A stretch of DNA of 64,000 nt from Microbacterium sp. (GTDB lineage: Bacteria; Actinomycetota; Actinomycetes; Actinomycetales; Microbacteriaceae). A program made the position numbers and the translations under genes. This document shows, piece by piece, positions 1-7,958 of the stretch. The notes under the pieces were generated by a model. That model did no database searches, was not told the DNA's origin, and saw only the letters and a program-made list of their open reading frames with translations. The stretch's first letter is position 1. Each line of letters starts with the position of its first letter. The stretch covers positions 114,434 to 178,433 of the forward strand of contig NZ_JAPSLI010000003.1 of assembly GCF_031180975.1 (NCBI RefSeq), given 5' to 3'.

Positions 1-8
1 TTTCGGCC

Positions 9-56
9 GGGGGGGGGGGTCCGGGGGGGGGGGGGGGCCCCCCCCCCCCCCCCCCC
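9..56. other. G-run/C-run at window edge, probable assembly artefact
   Basis: A run of G (broken once by a short TCC) is followed directly by 19 C, forming a G/C homopolymer palindrome just after the 3' end of the first gene. Natural coding or terminator sequence does not look like this. It is more likely a sequencing or assembly artefact at a contig end, or a poorly resolved terminator hairpin. Confidence 0.6.
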
Positions 57-64
57 GCGTCCGA

Positions 65-1897
65 TCAACCCCCCAGCGGGACGTTCGTGGTCTGCACCGG
101 CTCGTCGTAGATCTTCGCGATCTCGTCGGCGAAGTCCTTCAGGATCACGTTGCGCTTGATGGACATCTTCGGTGTGAGGTGACCGCTCGCCTCGGTCCAC
201 TCCTGGTCGAGGATCGTGAACTTGCGGATCGACTCCGCCCGCGAGACGTGCTTGTTCGCGCGGTCGATCGCCCGCTGCACCTCGGCGCGGACCGTCTCGT
301 TGCGCGCGGCATCCGCCAGCGACATGTCGGCGGGCAGGCCGTTGTTGCCCAGCCAGGTCGGCAGCATCTCGGGGTCCAGGGTGATCAGCGCCGAGATGAA
401 CGGTCGCTGGTCTCCGACCACCACCACCTGGCCCACGATGGGGTTGGAGCGGATGGGGTCCTCGAGCACCGCGGGCGCCACGTTCTTGCCGCCGGCGGTC
501 ACGATGATCTCCTTCTTGCGACCGGTGATGGTGAGGAAGCCCTCGGCGTCGATGCTGCCGATGTCGCCGGTGCGGAACCAGCCGTCGCGGAACGCCTCGG
601 CGGTGGCCTCGGGGTTCTTCCAGTACTCCTTGAACACGTTGATGCCGCGCACCTCGATCTCGCCGTCCTCGGCGAGGCGGATGCCGACGCCGGGGAGGGC
701 CGGCCCCACGGTGCCGATCTTGGACTTGTCGGCGAGGTTCACCGTCGCCGGGGCCGTCGTCTCGGTCAGGCCGTAGCCCTCCAGGATCACCACGCCGAGG
801 CTGTGGAAGAAGTGGCCGAGACGCGGGCCGAGCGGGGCTGAACCGGACACGGCGTACTCGACGTTGCCGCCCATGGCGGCACGCAGCTTGGAGTACACCA
901 GCTTGTCGAACAGCGCGAACTTGACCTTCATCCCGAACGGGATCTTCTTGCCCTCCTCGAGCAGCTGCGAGTGCTCCACCGCCACCGCTGCGGCGGCGCG
1001 GAAGATCTTGCCCTTGCCGCCCGCCTCGGCCTTCTGCTCGGCCGAGTTGTACACCTTCTCGAACACGCGGGGGACCGCCAGCAGGAAGGTGGGCTTGAAC
1101 GATCCGAGCGCCGGGAGCAGTTGCTTGGTGTCGGGCTGGTGGCCGGTGCGCACGCCGGCGTGGATGTTCAGGATCGAGATGAACCGGGCGAACACGTGGG
1201 CGGTCGTGATGAACAGCAGCGTCGACGCGCCCCCGGGGGCGTCCAGCACCTGGTGCAGCGCCTTCGCGGCGTTGCGGCACAGCTCGACGAAGTTGCTGTG
1301 CGTGAGCACGCATCCCTTGGGGCGCCCGGTCGAGCCCGAGGTGTAGATGAGGGTGGCGATGTCCTCGCCGCGGGCAAGGTGGCGGCGCCGCTCGATCTCG
1401 GCGTCCTCCACGCTCGCACCCTGCGCGGTGAGGGTGTCGATCGCACCGAGGTGCAGCTGCCACACCTCGCGCACCAACGGCAGGTCGCTGCGCACCTCGT
1501 CCACCCGCGCGAAGTGATCGGGGGACTCGACGATCAGCGCGGTCGCGCCGGAGTCCTCGAGGATCCACTGGATCTGCGCGGGCGAGCTGGTCTCGTAGAT
1601 CGGCACCATGACCGCGCCGGCGTAGAACAGGGCGAAGTCGACCAGGGTCCACTCGTACGTGGTGCGCGCGATGAAGCCCACCTTCTCGCCGGGCTGGACG
1701 CCGCCGGCCACGAAGCCCTTGGCGAGCGCGATGACCGCGGTCTGGAAATCACGGGCGGACACGTCGCGCCAGCCGGCGCCGTCCGGCACCGAGAACAAGG
1801 CCCGGTCGGGGGTCTGCGCGACGCGATCGGCGAGCAGATCGGTGATGTTCGCCTCCGGGTCGGCGGGGACGATCGCGGGGACTTCGAACTGGACCAC
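65..1897 (-). CDS. fadD15: Long-chain fatty acid--CoA ligase (FadD15-like AMP-forming)
   Basis: This 610-residue protein activates fatty acids to acyl-CoA through an acyl-adenylate. It has the adenylate-forming P-loop (YTSGSTGRPKG, about residues 183-193), the central YGLTETTAP motif, the ATP-ribose-binding Asp in GWFRTGD (about 440) and a C-terminal GRKKEIIV hinge. I chose the GTG at 1897 (MVQFEVPAI) because AAGGAG lies 5 nt upstream and homologues begin near there; the longer reading frame runs into the promoter. It is divergent from the acyltransferase gene, consistent with lipid metabolism. Recalled synteny with Mycobacterium (fadD15 near aroG and pknL) supports the symbol. The chain-length preference cannot be read from sequence. 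Confidence 0.92.
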   Translation of the reverse strand: MVQFEVPAIVPADPEANITDLLADRVAQTPDRALFSVPDGAGWRDVSARDFQTAVIALAKGFVAGGVQPGEKVGFIARTTYEWTLVDFALFYAGAVMVPIYETSSPAQIQWILEDSGATALIVESPDHFARVDEVRSDLPLVREVWQLHLGAIDTLTAQGASVEDAEIERRRHLARGEDIATLIYTSGSTGRPKGCVLTHSNFVELCRNAAKALHQVLDAPGGASTLLFITTAHVFARFISILNIHAGVRTGHQPDTKQLLPALGSFKPTFLLAVPRVFEKVYNSAEQKAEAGGKGKIFRAAAAVAVEHSQLLEEGKKIPFGMKVKFALFDKLVYSKLRAAMGGNVEYAVSGSAPLGPRLGHFFHSLGVVILEGYGLTETTAPATVNLADKSKIGTVGPALPGVGIRLAEDGEIEVRGINVFKEYWKNPEATAEAFRDGWFRTGDIGSIDAEGFLTITGRKKEIIVTAGGKNVAPAVLEDPIRSNPIVGQVVVVGDQRPFISALITLDPEMLPTWLGNNGLPADMSLADAARNETVRAEVQRAIDRANKHVSRAESIRKFTILDQEWTEASGHLTPKMSIKRNVILKDFADEIAKIYDEPVQTTNVPLGG

Positions 1898-1936
1898 GGC
1901 AGCTCCTTCGGTACCGGAAGTACGGATATGCAACGA

Positions 1937-1966
1937 GTCTAGGCTATGGGATTCAGTCGCAGACAA
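1937..1966 (-). promoter_or_regulatory. Candidate sigma-70 promoter of fadD15
   Basis: On the minus strand TTGTCT (1966-1961) is followed after 18 nt by TAGACT (1942-1937). This places a start site near 1930, giving a leader of about 33 nt that carries the AAGGAG ribosome site. Confidence 0.5.
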
Positions 1967-1999
1967 AATGAAACTCAGTCGCAGGGACGGGGGCGGCGC

Positions 2000-2005
2000 T
2001 AGACT
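2000..2005 (+). promoter_or_regulatory. -10 element of acyltransferase gene
   Basis: TAGACT ends 8 nt before the ATG at 2014 and there is no Shine-Dalgarno sequence, so the mRNA is probably leaderless. Confidence 0.45.
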
Positions 2006-2013
2006 GCGAGGCG

Positions 2014-2712
2014 ATGTTCTACTGGCTGATGAAGTACGTCGTTCTCGGCCCGCTGATCAAGGGGATCTTCCGCCCGTGGGTCGTGGGACGCGACAACGTG
2101 CCCGTCAGCGGCGCGGCCATCCTGGCCAGCAACCATCTGTCGTTCGCCGACTCGATCTTCCTGCCCCTCATGATCGACCGACCCATGTCGTTCCTGGCGA
2201 AGAGCGACTACTTCACCGGGCGCGGCCTGAAGGGCTGGGCGACCCGCTTCTTCATGAGCGCCACCGGCCAGATCCCGATCGACCGCTCCGGTGGCAAGGC
2301 ATCGGAGGCGTCGCTGAACACCGGCCTGCAGGTGCTCGGGCGCGGGGACCTGCTGGGCATCTACCCGGAGGGCACCCGCAGCCCGGACGGCAAGCTGTAC
2401 CGCGGCAGGACGGGGCTGGCGCGCATGGCGCTCGAGGCTGGGGTCCCGGTGATCCCGGTCGTCATGGTCGACACGGACACGGCGATGCCGATCGGCACCC
2501 GCATCCCGAAGGTGATGCGCGTCGGCGTGGTGATCGGCGAGCCGCTGGACTTCTCGCGCTACGCAGGCATGGAGAACGACCGCTACATCCTGCGGTCGGT
2601 CACGGACGAGATCATGGTCGCCCTGCAACGGCTCGGCGCGCAGGAGTACGAGGACGTGTACGCCTCGACCGTCAAGGACCGCCTGCCGGTCAAGCCGTCG
2701 CGACGCCGCTGA
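2014..2712 (+). CDS. plsC: 1-acyl-sn-glycerol-3-phosphate acyltransferase (PlsC family)
   Basis: This 232-residue membrane-associated acyltransferase should transfer an acyl group to lysophosphatidic acid or a related lysolipid in phospholipid synthesis. The catalytic HX4D motif is at H41-D46 (NHLSFAD), and the substrate-binding EGTR block is at 119-122, followed by the conserved GRTGLARMAL stretch. Length is normal for the family. It starts 8 nt after a TAGACT box without a ribosome site. The neighbouring divergent fadD15 could supply acyl-CoA. Mycobacterium has an acyltransferase (Rv2182c) at the same place. The exact acceptor lipid is not shown; other PlsC-fold enzymes, such as lysophospholipid acyltransferases, remain possible. 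Confidence 0.88.
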   Translation: MFYWLMKYVVLGPLIKGIFRPWVVGRDNVPVSGAAILASNHLSFADSIFLPLMIDRPMSFLAKSDYFTGRGLKGWATRFFMSATGQIPIDRSGGKASEASLNTGLQVLGRGDLLGIYPEGTRSPDGKLYRGRTGLARMALEAGVPVIPVVMVDTDTAMPIGTRIPKVMRVGVVIGEPLDFSRYAGMENDRYILRSVTDEIMVALQRLGAQEYEDVYASTVKDRLPVKPSRRR

Positions 2713-2777
2713 GCGAGCGGCTCGCACCTGTCGTCACAGGGCGCTGGGCGCGTTTCTGCGCCCACTAAGCTGGAGGG

Positions 2778-4115
2778 ATGCTTCCCTCGCACCCTGATCT
2801 CGACGCGTGGCGGTCTCTTCCCATCAAGCAGCAGCCCCAGTGGCCGGACGCCGAGCGGGTCGCCGAGGTCTCCTCCCAGATCGCCGCGCTGCCGCCGCTG
2901 GTGTTCGCCGGTGAGGTCGACAACCTCCGCGACCGCCTGGCGCGCGCTGCCTCCGGCAACGCCTTCCTGCTCCAGGGCGGCGACTGCGCCGAGACGTTCG
3001 CCGGCGCCACCGCCGACCAGATCCGCAACCGGATCAAGACCGTGCTGCAGATGGCGGTCGTCCTCACCTACGGCGCCTCGATGCCCGTGGTGAAGATGGG
3101 GCGCATGGCCGGCCAGTTCGCCAAGCCGCGCTCCAGCGACACCGAGACCCGCGGCGACGTCACCCTGCCCGCGTACCGCGGCGACATCGTCAACGGCTAC
3201 GACTTCACCGAGGGCTCCCGTCAGGCCGACCCCGGCCGGCTGCTGCAGGGCTACCACACGGCCGCGTCCACGCTGAACCTCATCCGCGCCTTCACCCAGG
3301 GCGGTTTCGCGGACCTGCGCGAAGTGCACTCGTGGAACAAGGGCTTCGCGCAGAACCCGGCCAACCAGCGCTACGAGCGCATGGCTGTGGAGATCGACCG
3401 CGCCATCAAGTTCATGGAGGCGGCCGGCGCCGACTTCGACGAGCTCAAGCGCGTCGAGTTCTACACCGGCCACGAGGGGCTGCTCATGGACTACGAGCGC
3501 CCGATGACCCGCATCGACTCCCGCACGAGCACGCCCTACAACACCTCGGCGCACTTCCTGTGGATCGGTGAGCGAACCCGCGACCTGGACGGCGCTCACG
3601 TCGACTACTTCTCGCGCATCCGCAACCCGATCGGTGTGAAGCTCGGCCCCACCACGACGCCCGAGACGGCGCTGGCGCTGATCGACAAGCTCGACCCGGA
3701 GCGCGAGCCCGGTCGCCTGACGTTCATCACGCGCATGGGAGCCGGCAAGATCCGCGACGCGCTGCCGCCGCTGCTCGAGGCGGTCAAGGACTCCGGCGCG
3801 ACACCTCTGTGGGTCACCGACCCGATGCACGGCAACGGCATCACGACGCCCACCGGCTACAAGACCCGTCGCTTCGACGACGTCGTCGACGAGGTGCGCG
3901 GGTTCTTCGAGGCGCACCGCGCCGTGGGCACGTTCCCCGGCGGCATCCACGTCGAGCTCACCGGCGACGACGTCACCGAGTGCCTGGGGGGCTCGGAGCA
4001 GATCGACGAGGCCGGCCTCGCGACCCGCTACGAGAGCCTGTGCGACCCGCGTCTGAACCACATGCAGTCCCTGGAGCTGGCGTTCCTGGTCGCCGAGGAG
4101 CTCGAGCGGCGCTGA
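2778..4115 (+). CDS. aroG: Class II 3-deoxy-7-phosphoheptulonate (DAHP) synthase
   Basis: This 445-residue enzyme condenses phosphoenolpyruvate with erythrose 4-phosphate, the first step of the shikimate pathway. It is the plant/actinobacterial class II type: LLQGGDCAE with the metal-ligand Cys70, GQFAKPRS, THEGLLMDYE and WIGERTR blocks are all present. The ATG at 2778 lies 6 nt after a TAAGCT box (2766-2771). The GGAGGG between them abuts the ATG too closely to act as a normal ribosome site, so the transcript is probably leaderless. The gene is followed by a strong palindromic terminator shared with the convergent kinase gene. Allosteric control by aromatic amino acids is known in the mycobacterial homologue but cannot be judged here. 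Confidence 0.95.
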   Translation: MLPSHPDLDAWRSLPIKQQPQWPDAERVAEVSSQIAALPPLVFAGEVDNLRDRLARAASGNAFLLQGGDCAETFAGATADQIRNRIKTVLQMAVVLTYGASMPVVKMGRMAGQFAKPRSSDTETRGDVTLPAYRGDIVNGYDFTEGSRQADPGRLLQGYHTAASTLNLIRAFTQGGFADLREVHSWNKGFAQNPANQRYERMAVEIDRAIKFMEAAGADFDELKRVEFYTGHEGLLMDYERPMTRIDSRTSTPYNTSAHFLWIGERTRDLDGAHVDYFSRIRNPIGVKLGPTTTPETALALIDKLDPEREPGRLTFITRMGAGKIRDALPPLLEAVKDSGATPLWVTDPMHGNGITTPTGYKTRRFDDVVDEVRGFFEAHRAVGTFPGGIHVELTGDDVTECLGGSEQIDEAGLATRYESLCDPRLNHMQSLELAFLVAEELERR

Positions 4116-4119
4116 CCGG

Positions 4120-4166
4120 CACACGACAGCGGCCGTCCCGGTGATCGGGGCGGCCGCTGTCGTGTG
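4120..4166. terminator. Bidirectional terminator hairpin between aroG and pknL
   Basis: A 16-bp perfect inverted repeat (4120-4135 with 4151-4166) is extended inward by about 5 more pairs around the loop GTGAT. It lies 4 nt after the aroG stop and 25 nt past the convergent kinase stop. It lacks a T-tract, as is common for actinobacterial terminators. Confidence 0.8.
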
Positions 4167-4191
4167 CGCGGGAGCGGGGAGCCGGCGCGGG

Positions 4192-6138
4192 TCAGAACGG
4201 GTTGCTGCGGATCAGCAGGCGGACCTCGGCGCCCTTGCGGCGCATCTCGCCCTCGCCGGGATCCGACCCGGTCACCTCGGTGAAGTCGTTGGGGAAGGCG
4301 CCCCACACCGCGCTCCAGGTGGGCTCGAAGCCGGCGTCGCGCAGCTTCTGCGCCGCCTCGTCGCGGGTGAGCCCCTCCACGCCCGGGACCTCGAACAACT
4401 GCGGGCCCTTCGACACGATCAGGGTGACGGTGTCGCCCGTCTTCCAGAGACCCTCCTGCTCGCGGTCCGCGATGCCGATGACCAGGCCCTCGTCGAGGTC
4501 GTTGTGGAACTGTTCGATGCGCTCCTCGTTCACGACCAGTTCGGCATCCGTGAGCACGTTCGTCGCGTCGCCCACCGACTTGCCGGTGACGTCCGGAACG
4601 GGCCCGACGGAGATCTGCACCAGGGCCGAGTCGGCCTCGTGCAGCGTGCAGCCGCCACCGCACGCGAACGGGTCGCCGCCGTCGCGCGGTGTGACGCGCA
4701 CGTTCAGCACGTGACCGGCGTCGAGCTTGTCGAAGTACTTCTCCGGCTCTTCGGCGACCTGGACGTTCGCCTCGGCGAGGATGTCGCGCACCTCCTGCTC
4801 GGTGCGGCCGGTGAGCTCGGGGATGGTGTGCTCGGCCGGCCCGGCCGACACGATCACCGCCACCTCGGCGCCCTTGTCGAGGCGCTCGCCCTCACCCGGC
4901 TCGGTGTCGATCACAGTCCCGGCCTCGACCTCCGTCGAGTTGCGCTCCGTGCGGTGCGGAGCGAAGCCCTCGGCCACCAGTTCGGCCGCGGCGGCCTCGT
5001 AGGTCATCCCGGCGACGCCGGGGACGGCGATGAGCGAACCGGGGCCGGAGCCGAACCACCAGCCGACGCCGCCGGCGAGCACGGCCAGCAGCAGCACCAG
5101 GGTGAGCAGGAAGGCGCCGCGCGCGCGGCGACGGGCGGTGCGCCGACGCAGCAGCGTGGCGTTGTCGGAAGCCTGTCCGACCTCCGCCGTCGCGTCGGCG
5201 GTCATCAGCGACGCGCCGGGCAGGATCTTCGTCACCGCCCCGGAGTCGTACTCGGCGGAACCGGGGGAGGTGGTCGTGACGACCGGTGTGACGCCCAGTT
5301 CGCGCTCGATGTCGCGCAGGCGCTCGAGCATCTCCCTCGCGTCGACGGGGCGCTCGTCGGGGGACTTCTCCGTCGCCCAGAGCACCAGCTCGTCCAGTTG
5401 CTCCGGCACCGACGGGTTGCGCACGCTCGGACGCGGCACCTGCTCCGTGGCGTGCTGGAACGCGATCTGCATGGGCTGCTCGCCCTGGTACGGCTGCTCC
5501 CCGACGAGCATCTCGTACAGCATGATGCCCAGGGCGTAGATGTCGCTGCGGGCGTCGGCGGTGCCGCGCGTGACCAGCTCTGGTGCCAGGTAGGCGATCG
5601 TTCCGAGCAGTTGCGCGCCGGTGGCGGTGTTCGCGGTCGTGGCGCGCGCCAGGCCGAAGTCGCCGATCTTGATGCGGCCGTCCTCGGCCAGCAGCACGTT
5701 CTCCGGCTTCACGTCCCGGTGCACGATGCCGGCCTTGTGCGCGGCGGCGAGGCCCGACAGGATCGCGTCCATGATCGTGATCGTCTGCGCGACGGTCAGC
5801 CGCTTCTGCTCGCGGAGCAGTTCACGCAGCGTGATGCCCGGCAGGTACTCCATCACCAGGTAGGCGAGCTCGCCGTCCTGGCCCTGGTCGAACACGTTGA
5901 CCACGTGCGGGTCCGCGAGGCGCGCCGCCGCTCGAGCCTCCTGGATGAAGCGGCTCTGGAAGGCGGAGTCGTCGCTGAGATGCGCGTGCATCACCTTGAG
6001 GGCGATGCGACGCTCCAGGCGCATGTCCGTGGCGACGTACACCGTCGCCATGCCGCCGCGCGCGATGCGCGCCCTGACCCGGTATCGACCGTCGACAAGC
6101 CGCCCGATGAGCGGGTCGGCCTGCTGGTTGGTCGTCAC
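4192..6138 (-). CDS. pknL: PASTA-domain Ser/Thr protein kinase (PknL/PknB type)
   Basis: This 648-residue membrane kinase has an N-terminal catalytic domain (about 14-275) with a glycine loop (ARGGMATVY), ATP-binding Lys48, HRDVKPEN with catalytic Asp142, DFG at 160-162 and the activation loop to APE. One membrane helix spans 341-363. Four PASTA repeats follow (about 370-435, 437-512, 513-578 and 581-646); the second carries Cys493 and Cys497, which could pair outside the cell. PASTA domains bind muropeptides or lipid II, so the kinase should report on cell-wall state. The start is a GTG 6 nt after TAGACT (6145-6150), probably leaderless. Recalled synteny with Mycobacterium pknL and its substrate Rv2175c, here at 7602, supports the name. 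Confidence 0.9.
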   Translation of the reverse strand: MTTNQQADPLIGRLVDGRYRVRARIARGGMATVYVATDMRLERRIALKVMHAHLSDDSAFQSRFIQEARAAARLADPHVVNVFDQGQDGELAYLVMEYLPGITLRELLREQKRLTVAQTITIMDAILSGLAAAHKAGIVHRDVKPENVLLAEDGRIKIGDFGLARATTANTATGAQLLGTIAYLAPELVTRGTADARSDIYALGIMLYEMLVGEQPYQGEQPMQIAFQHATEQVPRPSVRNPSVPEQLDELVLWATEKSPDERPVDAREMLERLRDIERELGVTPVVTTTSPGSAEYDSGAVTKILPGASLMTADATAEVGQASDNATLLRRRTARRRARGAFLLTLVLLLAVLAGGVGWWFGSGPGSLIAVPGVAGMTYEAAAAELVAEGFAPHRTERNSTEVEAGTVIDTEPGEGERLDKGAEVAVIVSAGPAEHTIPELTGRTEQEVRDILAEANVQVAEEPEKYFDKLDAGHVLNVRVTPRDGGDPFACGGGCTLHEADSALVQISVGPVPDVTGKSVGDATNVLTDAELVVNEERIEQFHNDLDEGLVIGIADREQEGLWKTGDTVTLIVSKGPQLFEVPGVEGLTRDEAAQKLRDAGFEPTWSAVWGAFPNDFTEVTGSDPGEGEMRRKGAEVRLLIRSNPF

Positions 6139-6144
6139 AGGGAG

Positions 6145-6150
6145 AGTCTA
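6145..6150 (-). promoter_or_regulatory. -10 element of pknL
   Basis: TAGACT on the minus strand ends 6 nt before the GTG start. There is no Shine-Dalgarno, so the transcript is probably leaderless. Confidence 0.45.
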
Positions 6151-6220
6151 TGAAGAAGCGGCTGTGAGCCCGGGGAACGGCTCGCCCCCGTCGCATCTCG
6201 AAACGGTGACGACTGGCGTG

Positions 6221-7432
6221 TCATCCCAGGGTGGCGAGCCACTGCCGCGCCTGCTGCTCCCACTGCCCGTAACGGTCGGGGAACGCCGAGATCTGCACGG
6301 CCTGCGCGGCGCCGGTGAACGACTTCGTCTGCCAGCCGGGGATGTCGAGCAGTCCCCGCGTGGTCGAGCCGTTCGGGTCCTGCGCACCGCCGTAGAACAC
6401 TCGGATGCTGCGGTCCGCGTCGAGGATCTGCGCAGCGGTGCCCCAGCCGTAGCTCGGCCGCTGCTGGAACAGGCCCAGCGAGTCGCGGTCGCCGTAGTCC
6501 AGGTTGCGCAGCGACGACTCCACCATGGCGGTGGCGAGCGCGATGGCGATGCCCCGGTCAGGGACGCCGAGCTCGCGGCCGATGCGGATGATGCGCACCG
6601 CATTCGCCTTCTGAGCGGCGTCGAGCGACGCGAAGCGCTGGCCGGGCGTGGGCGGCGCGAGGCGCAGCGTCTGTCCGGGGTAGATGATGCTGCCGTTGCC
6701 CAGGCCGTTCGCGGCGAGCAGGGCCGAAACAGTGGTGCCGTACTTCTTCGCGATCCCGTACAGGGTGTCGCCCGCGACGACCTTGTGCGCACCGGTCGCC
6801 GCGGGAGGTGCGGCCGGCTTCGAGACCGCCGCGGCGGGCACGGGGGCGGCGGTGGGAGCGGCGGTCGAAACCGTGAGCTTCTGGCCGGGATAGATGATCG
6901 CGCTGCGTCCCAGGCCGTTGGCGGCGATGATCTTCGCCACGGTGGTGCGGTACTTCTTGGCGATCGCGTACACGGTGTCGCCGCGCACCACCGTGTGGGT
7001 GGTGGCCGCGGTCGACGTCGCGGCTGGGCGCGGCGCAGGAGCGGATGCCGGTGCCGCGGCCGCCCCGGTGAGGCGCAGCCTCTGGCCGGGGTAGATGACC
7101 GAGCGCGGCGTCAGTCCGTTCCAGCTGAGCACGTCGGCGGTGCGCAGCCCGTACTTGCGGGCGACCGCCCACACTGTGTCACCGGGCTTCACGACGTGGG
7201 TGGCGGGCGACGCGGTCGCCGCGGGGCGCACGGCCACGGCCACGGCCTGCAGGGGTCCGGCGGCAGCGGGCGTCGAGCGCGGAGTCATCGCGGAAAGGGC
7301 ACCGCTGCGCGGCTCCTGCGCCTCGGCCGGGGCCGCGGTGAGAACAGCCGCGAGCGTGCCGATCACCGCCGCGGGTGCCGTCATCGTCGCAGTCATCGTG
7401 CGTACTCGTGCTGCCGTGGAACGTGTGCTCAT
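6221..7432 (-). CDS. Secreted triple-LysM protein with C-terminal muralytic-like domain
   Basis: This 403-residue exported protein has a signal peptide (about 1-40, alanine-rich, ending APAEAQE) and three LysM domains, each with the pattern GDTxxxIAKKYGT...LxxxNGL...IYPGQ, which bind peptidoglycan glycan strands. Alanine/proline-rich linkers separate them. The last 130 residues include ATAMVESSLRNLDYGDRDSLGLFQQR, which resembles a goose-lysozyme or transglycosylase-like fold with a candidate catalytic Glu; activity is inferred only. The ATG at 7432 has GGAGAAGG 5 nt upstream. It lies upstream of the PASTA kinase on the same strand, suggesting a shared cell-wall theme. Proline-rich linkers may be phosphorylation or proteolysis targets, but nothing shows it. 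Confidence 0.82.
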   Translation of the reverse strand: MSTRSTAARVRTMTATMTAPAAVIGTLAAVLTAAPAEAQEPRSGALSAMTPRSTPAAAGPLQAVAVAVRPAATASPATHVVKPGDTVWAVARKYGLRTADVLSWNGLTPRSVIYPGQRLRLTGAAAAPASAPAPRPAATSTAATTHTVVRGDTVYAIAKKYRTTVAKIIAANGLGRSAIIYPGQKLTVSTAAPTAAPVPAAAVSKPAAPPAATGAHKVVAGDTLYGIAKKYGTTVSALLAANGLGNGSIIYPGQTLRLAPPTPGQRFASLDAAQKANAVRIIRIGRELGVPDRGIAIALATAMVESSLRNLDYGDRDSLGLFQQRPSYGWGTAAQILDADRSIRVFYGGAQDPNGSTTRGLLDIPGWQTKSFTGAAQAVQISAFPDRYGQWEQQARQWLATLG

Positions 7433-7455
7433 ATCGCCTTCTCCCCCTGGATCGC

Positions 7456-7493
7456 TGTTGACACGCTGGCACGGTTGTAAAGAGTTGTCAACA
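7456..7493. promoter_or_regulatory. Inverted repeat upstream of the LysM gene
   Basis: TGTTGAC (7456-7462) and GTCAACA (7487-7493) form a 7-bp inverted repeat with a 24-nt gap, inside an unusually AT-rich stretch just before the LysM gene. It may be an operator. Minus-strand TTGACA (7491-7486) could also be a -35, although I see no good -10 at the right spacing. Confidence 0.35.
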
Positions 7494-7601
7494 GAAGTGA
7501 CCTCTGATGCCGATGTGATTGGTGTGGTTTGCCCCGTCACACTGCGTCCTTCACGCTCGCCCGGTGTCGTGGGGTCGATGTGGGAGTGAGATAGTGGAGG
7601 C

Positions 7602-7946
7602 GTGTCTGAGAACGTCAGTGACCCCACCGCTTGGCTGACCGTCCCCGATCTCGTCGAGGTGCTCGGCGAAACGCCGGGCCGGGTCCGCCGGCTCCTCGAC
7701 GAGCACCACCTGATCGGCTCCCGGCGTCACGGCGCCTTCGCGGTGCCGGCGGTGTTCGTCGTCGACGGTCGCCCGCTGTCCTCGCTTCGGGGCACGGTCA
7801 TCGCGCTGAAGGACGCCGGCTTCACCGACGACGAGGCGATCGACTGGCTGCTCGCCGAGGACGACACGCTGGGACGCACGCCGATCGCCGCCCTTCTGGA
7901 CGGGCACAAGAGCGAGGTCCGCCGCATCGCGCGCACGCTCGCCTGA
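7602..7946 (+). CDS. Rv2175c-family DNA-binding protein
   Basis: This 114-residue cytoplasmic protein matches the actinobacterial Rv2175c family: an N-terminal winged helix-turn-helix (WLTVPDLVEVLGETPGRVRR) and a C-terminal domain (LLAEDDTLGRTPIAAL). The mycobacterial member binds DNA and is phosphorylated by PknL; the kinase gene here is only 1.5 kb away, so a kinase-substrate pair is plausible. The short N-terminal segment (MSENVSDPTAW) offers Ser/Thr sites, but phosphorylation is inferred. The GTG at 7602 sits 6 nt after GATAGT (7590-7595), and GGAGG is only 1 nt away, so a leaderless start is likely. DNA targets are unknown. Confidence 0.85.
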   Translation: MSENVSDPTAWLTVPDLVEVLGETPGRVRRLLDEHHLIGSRRHGAFAVPAVFVVDGRPLSSLRGTVIALKDAGFTDDEAIDWLLAEDDTLGRTPIAALLDGHKSEVRRIARTLA

Positions 7947-7958
7947 GCCGTTCCGCTC

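Noticed and set aside
4141..6153. Long open frame (670 aa) on the plus strand antisense to the kinase
   Set aside because: High-GC antisense shadow: arginine/histidine-rich composition, no domain, and the minus-strand frame encodes a complete kinase.
7456..7493. Plus-strand TTGACA promoter for the 7602 gene
   Set aside because: No -10 at 16-18 nt; the next T/A-rich hexamer is only 12 nt away, while a leaderless-type GATAGT lies at the correct distance from the start.
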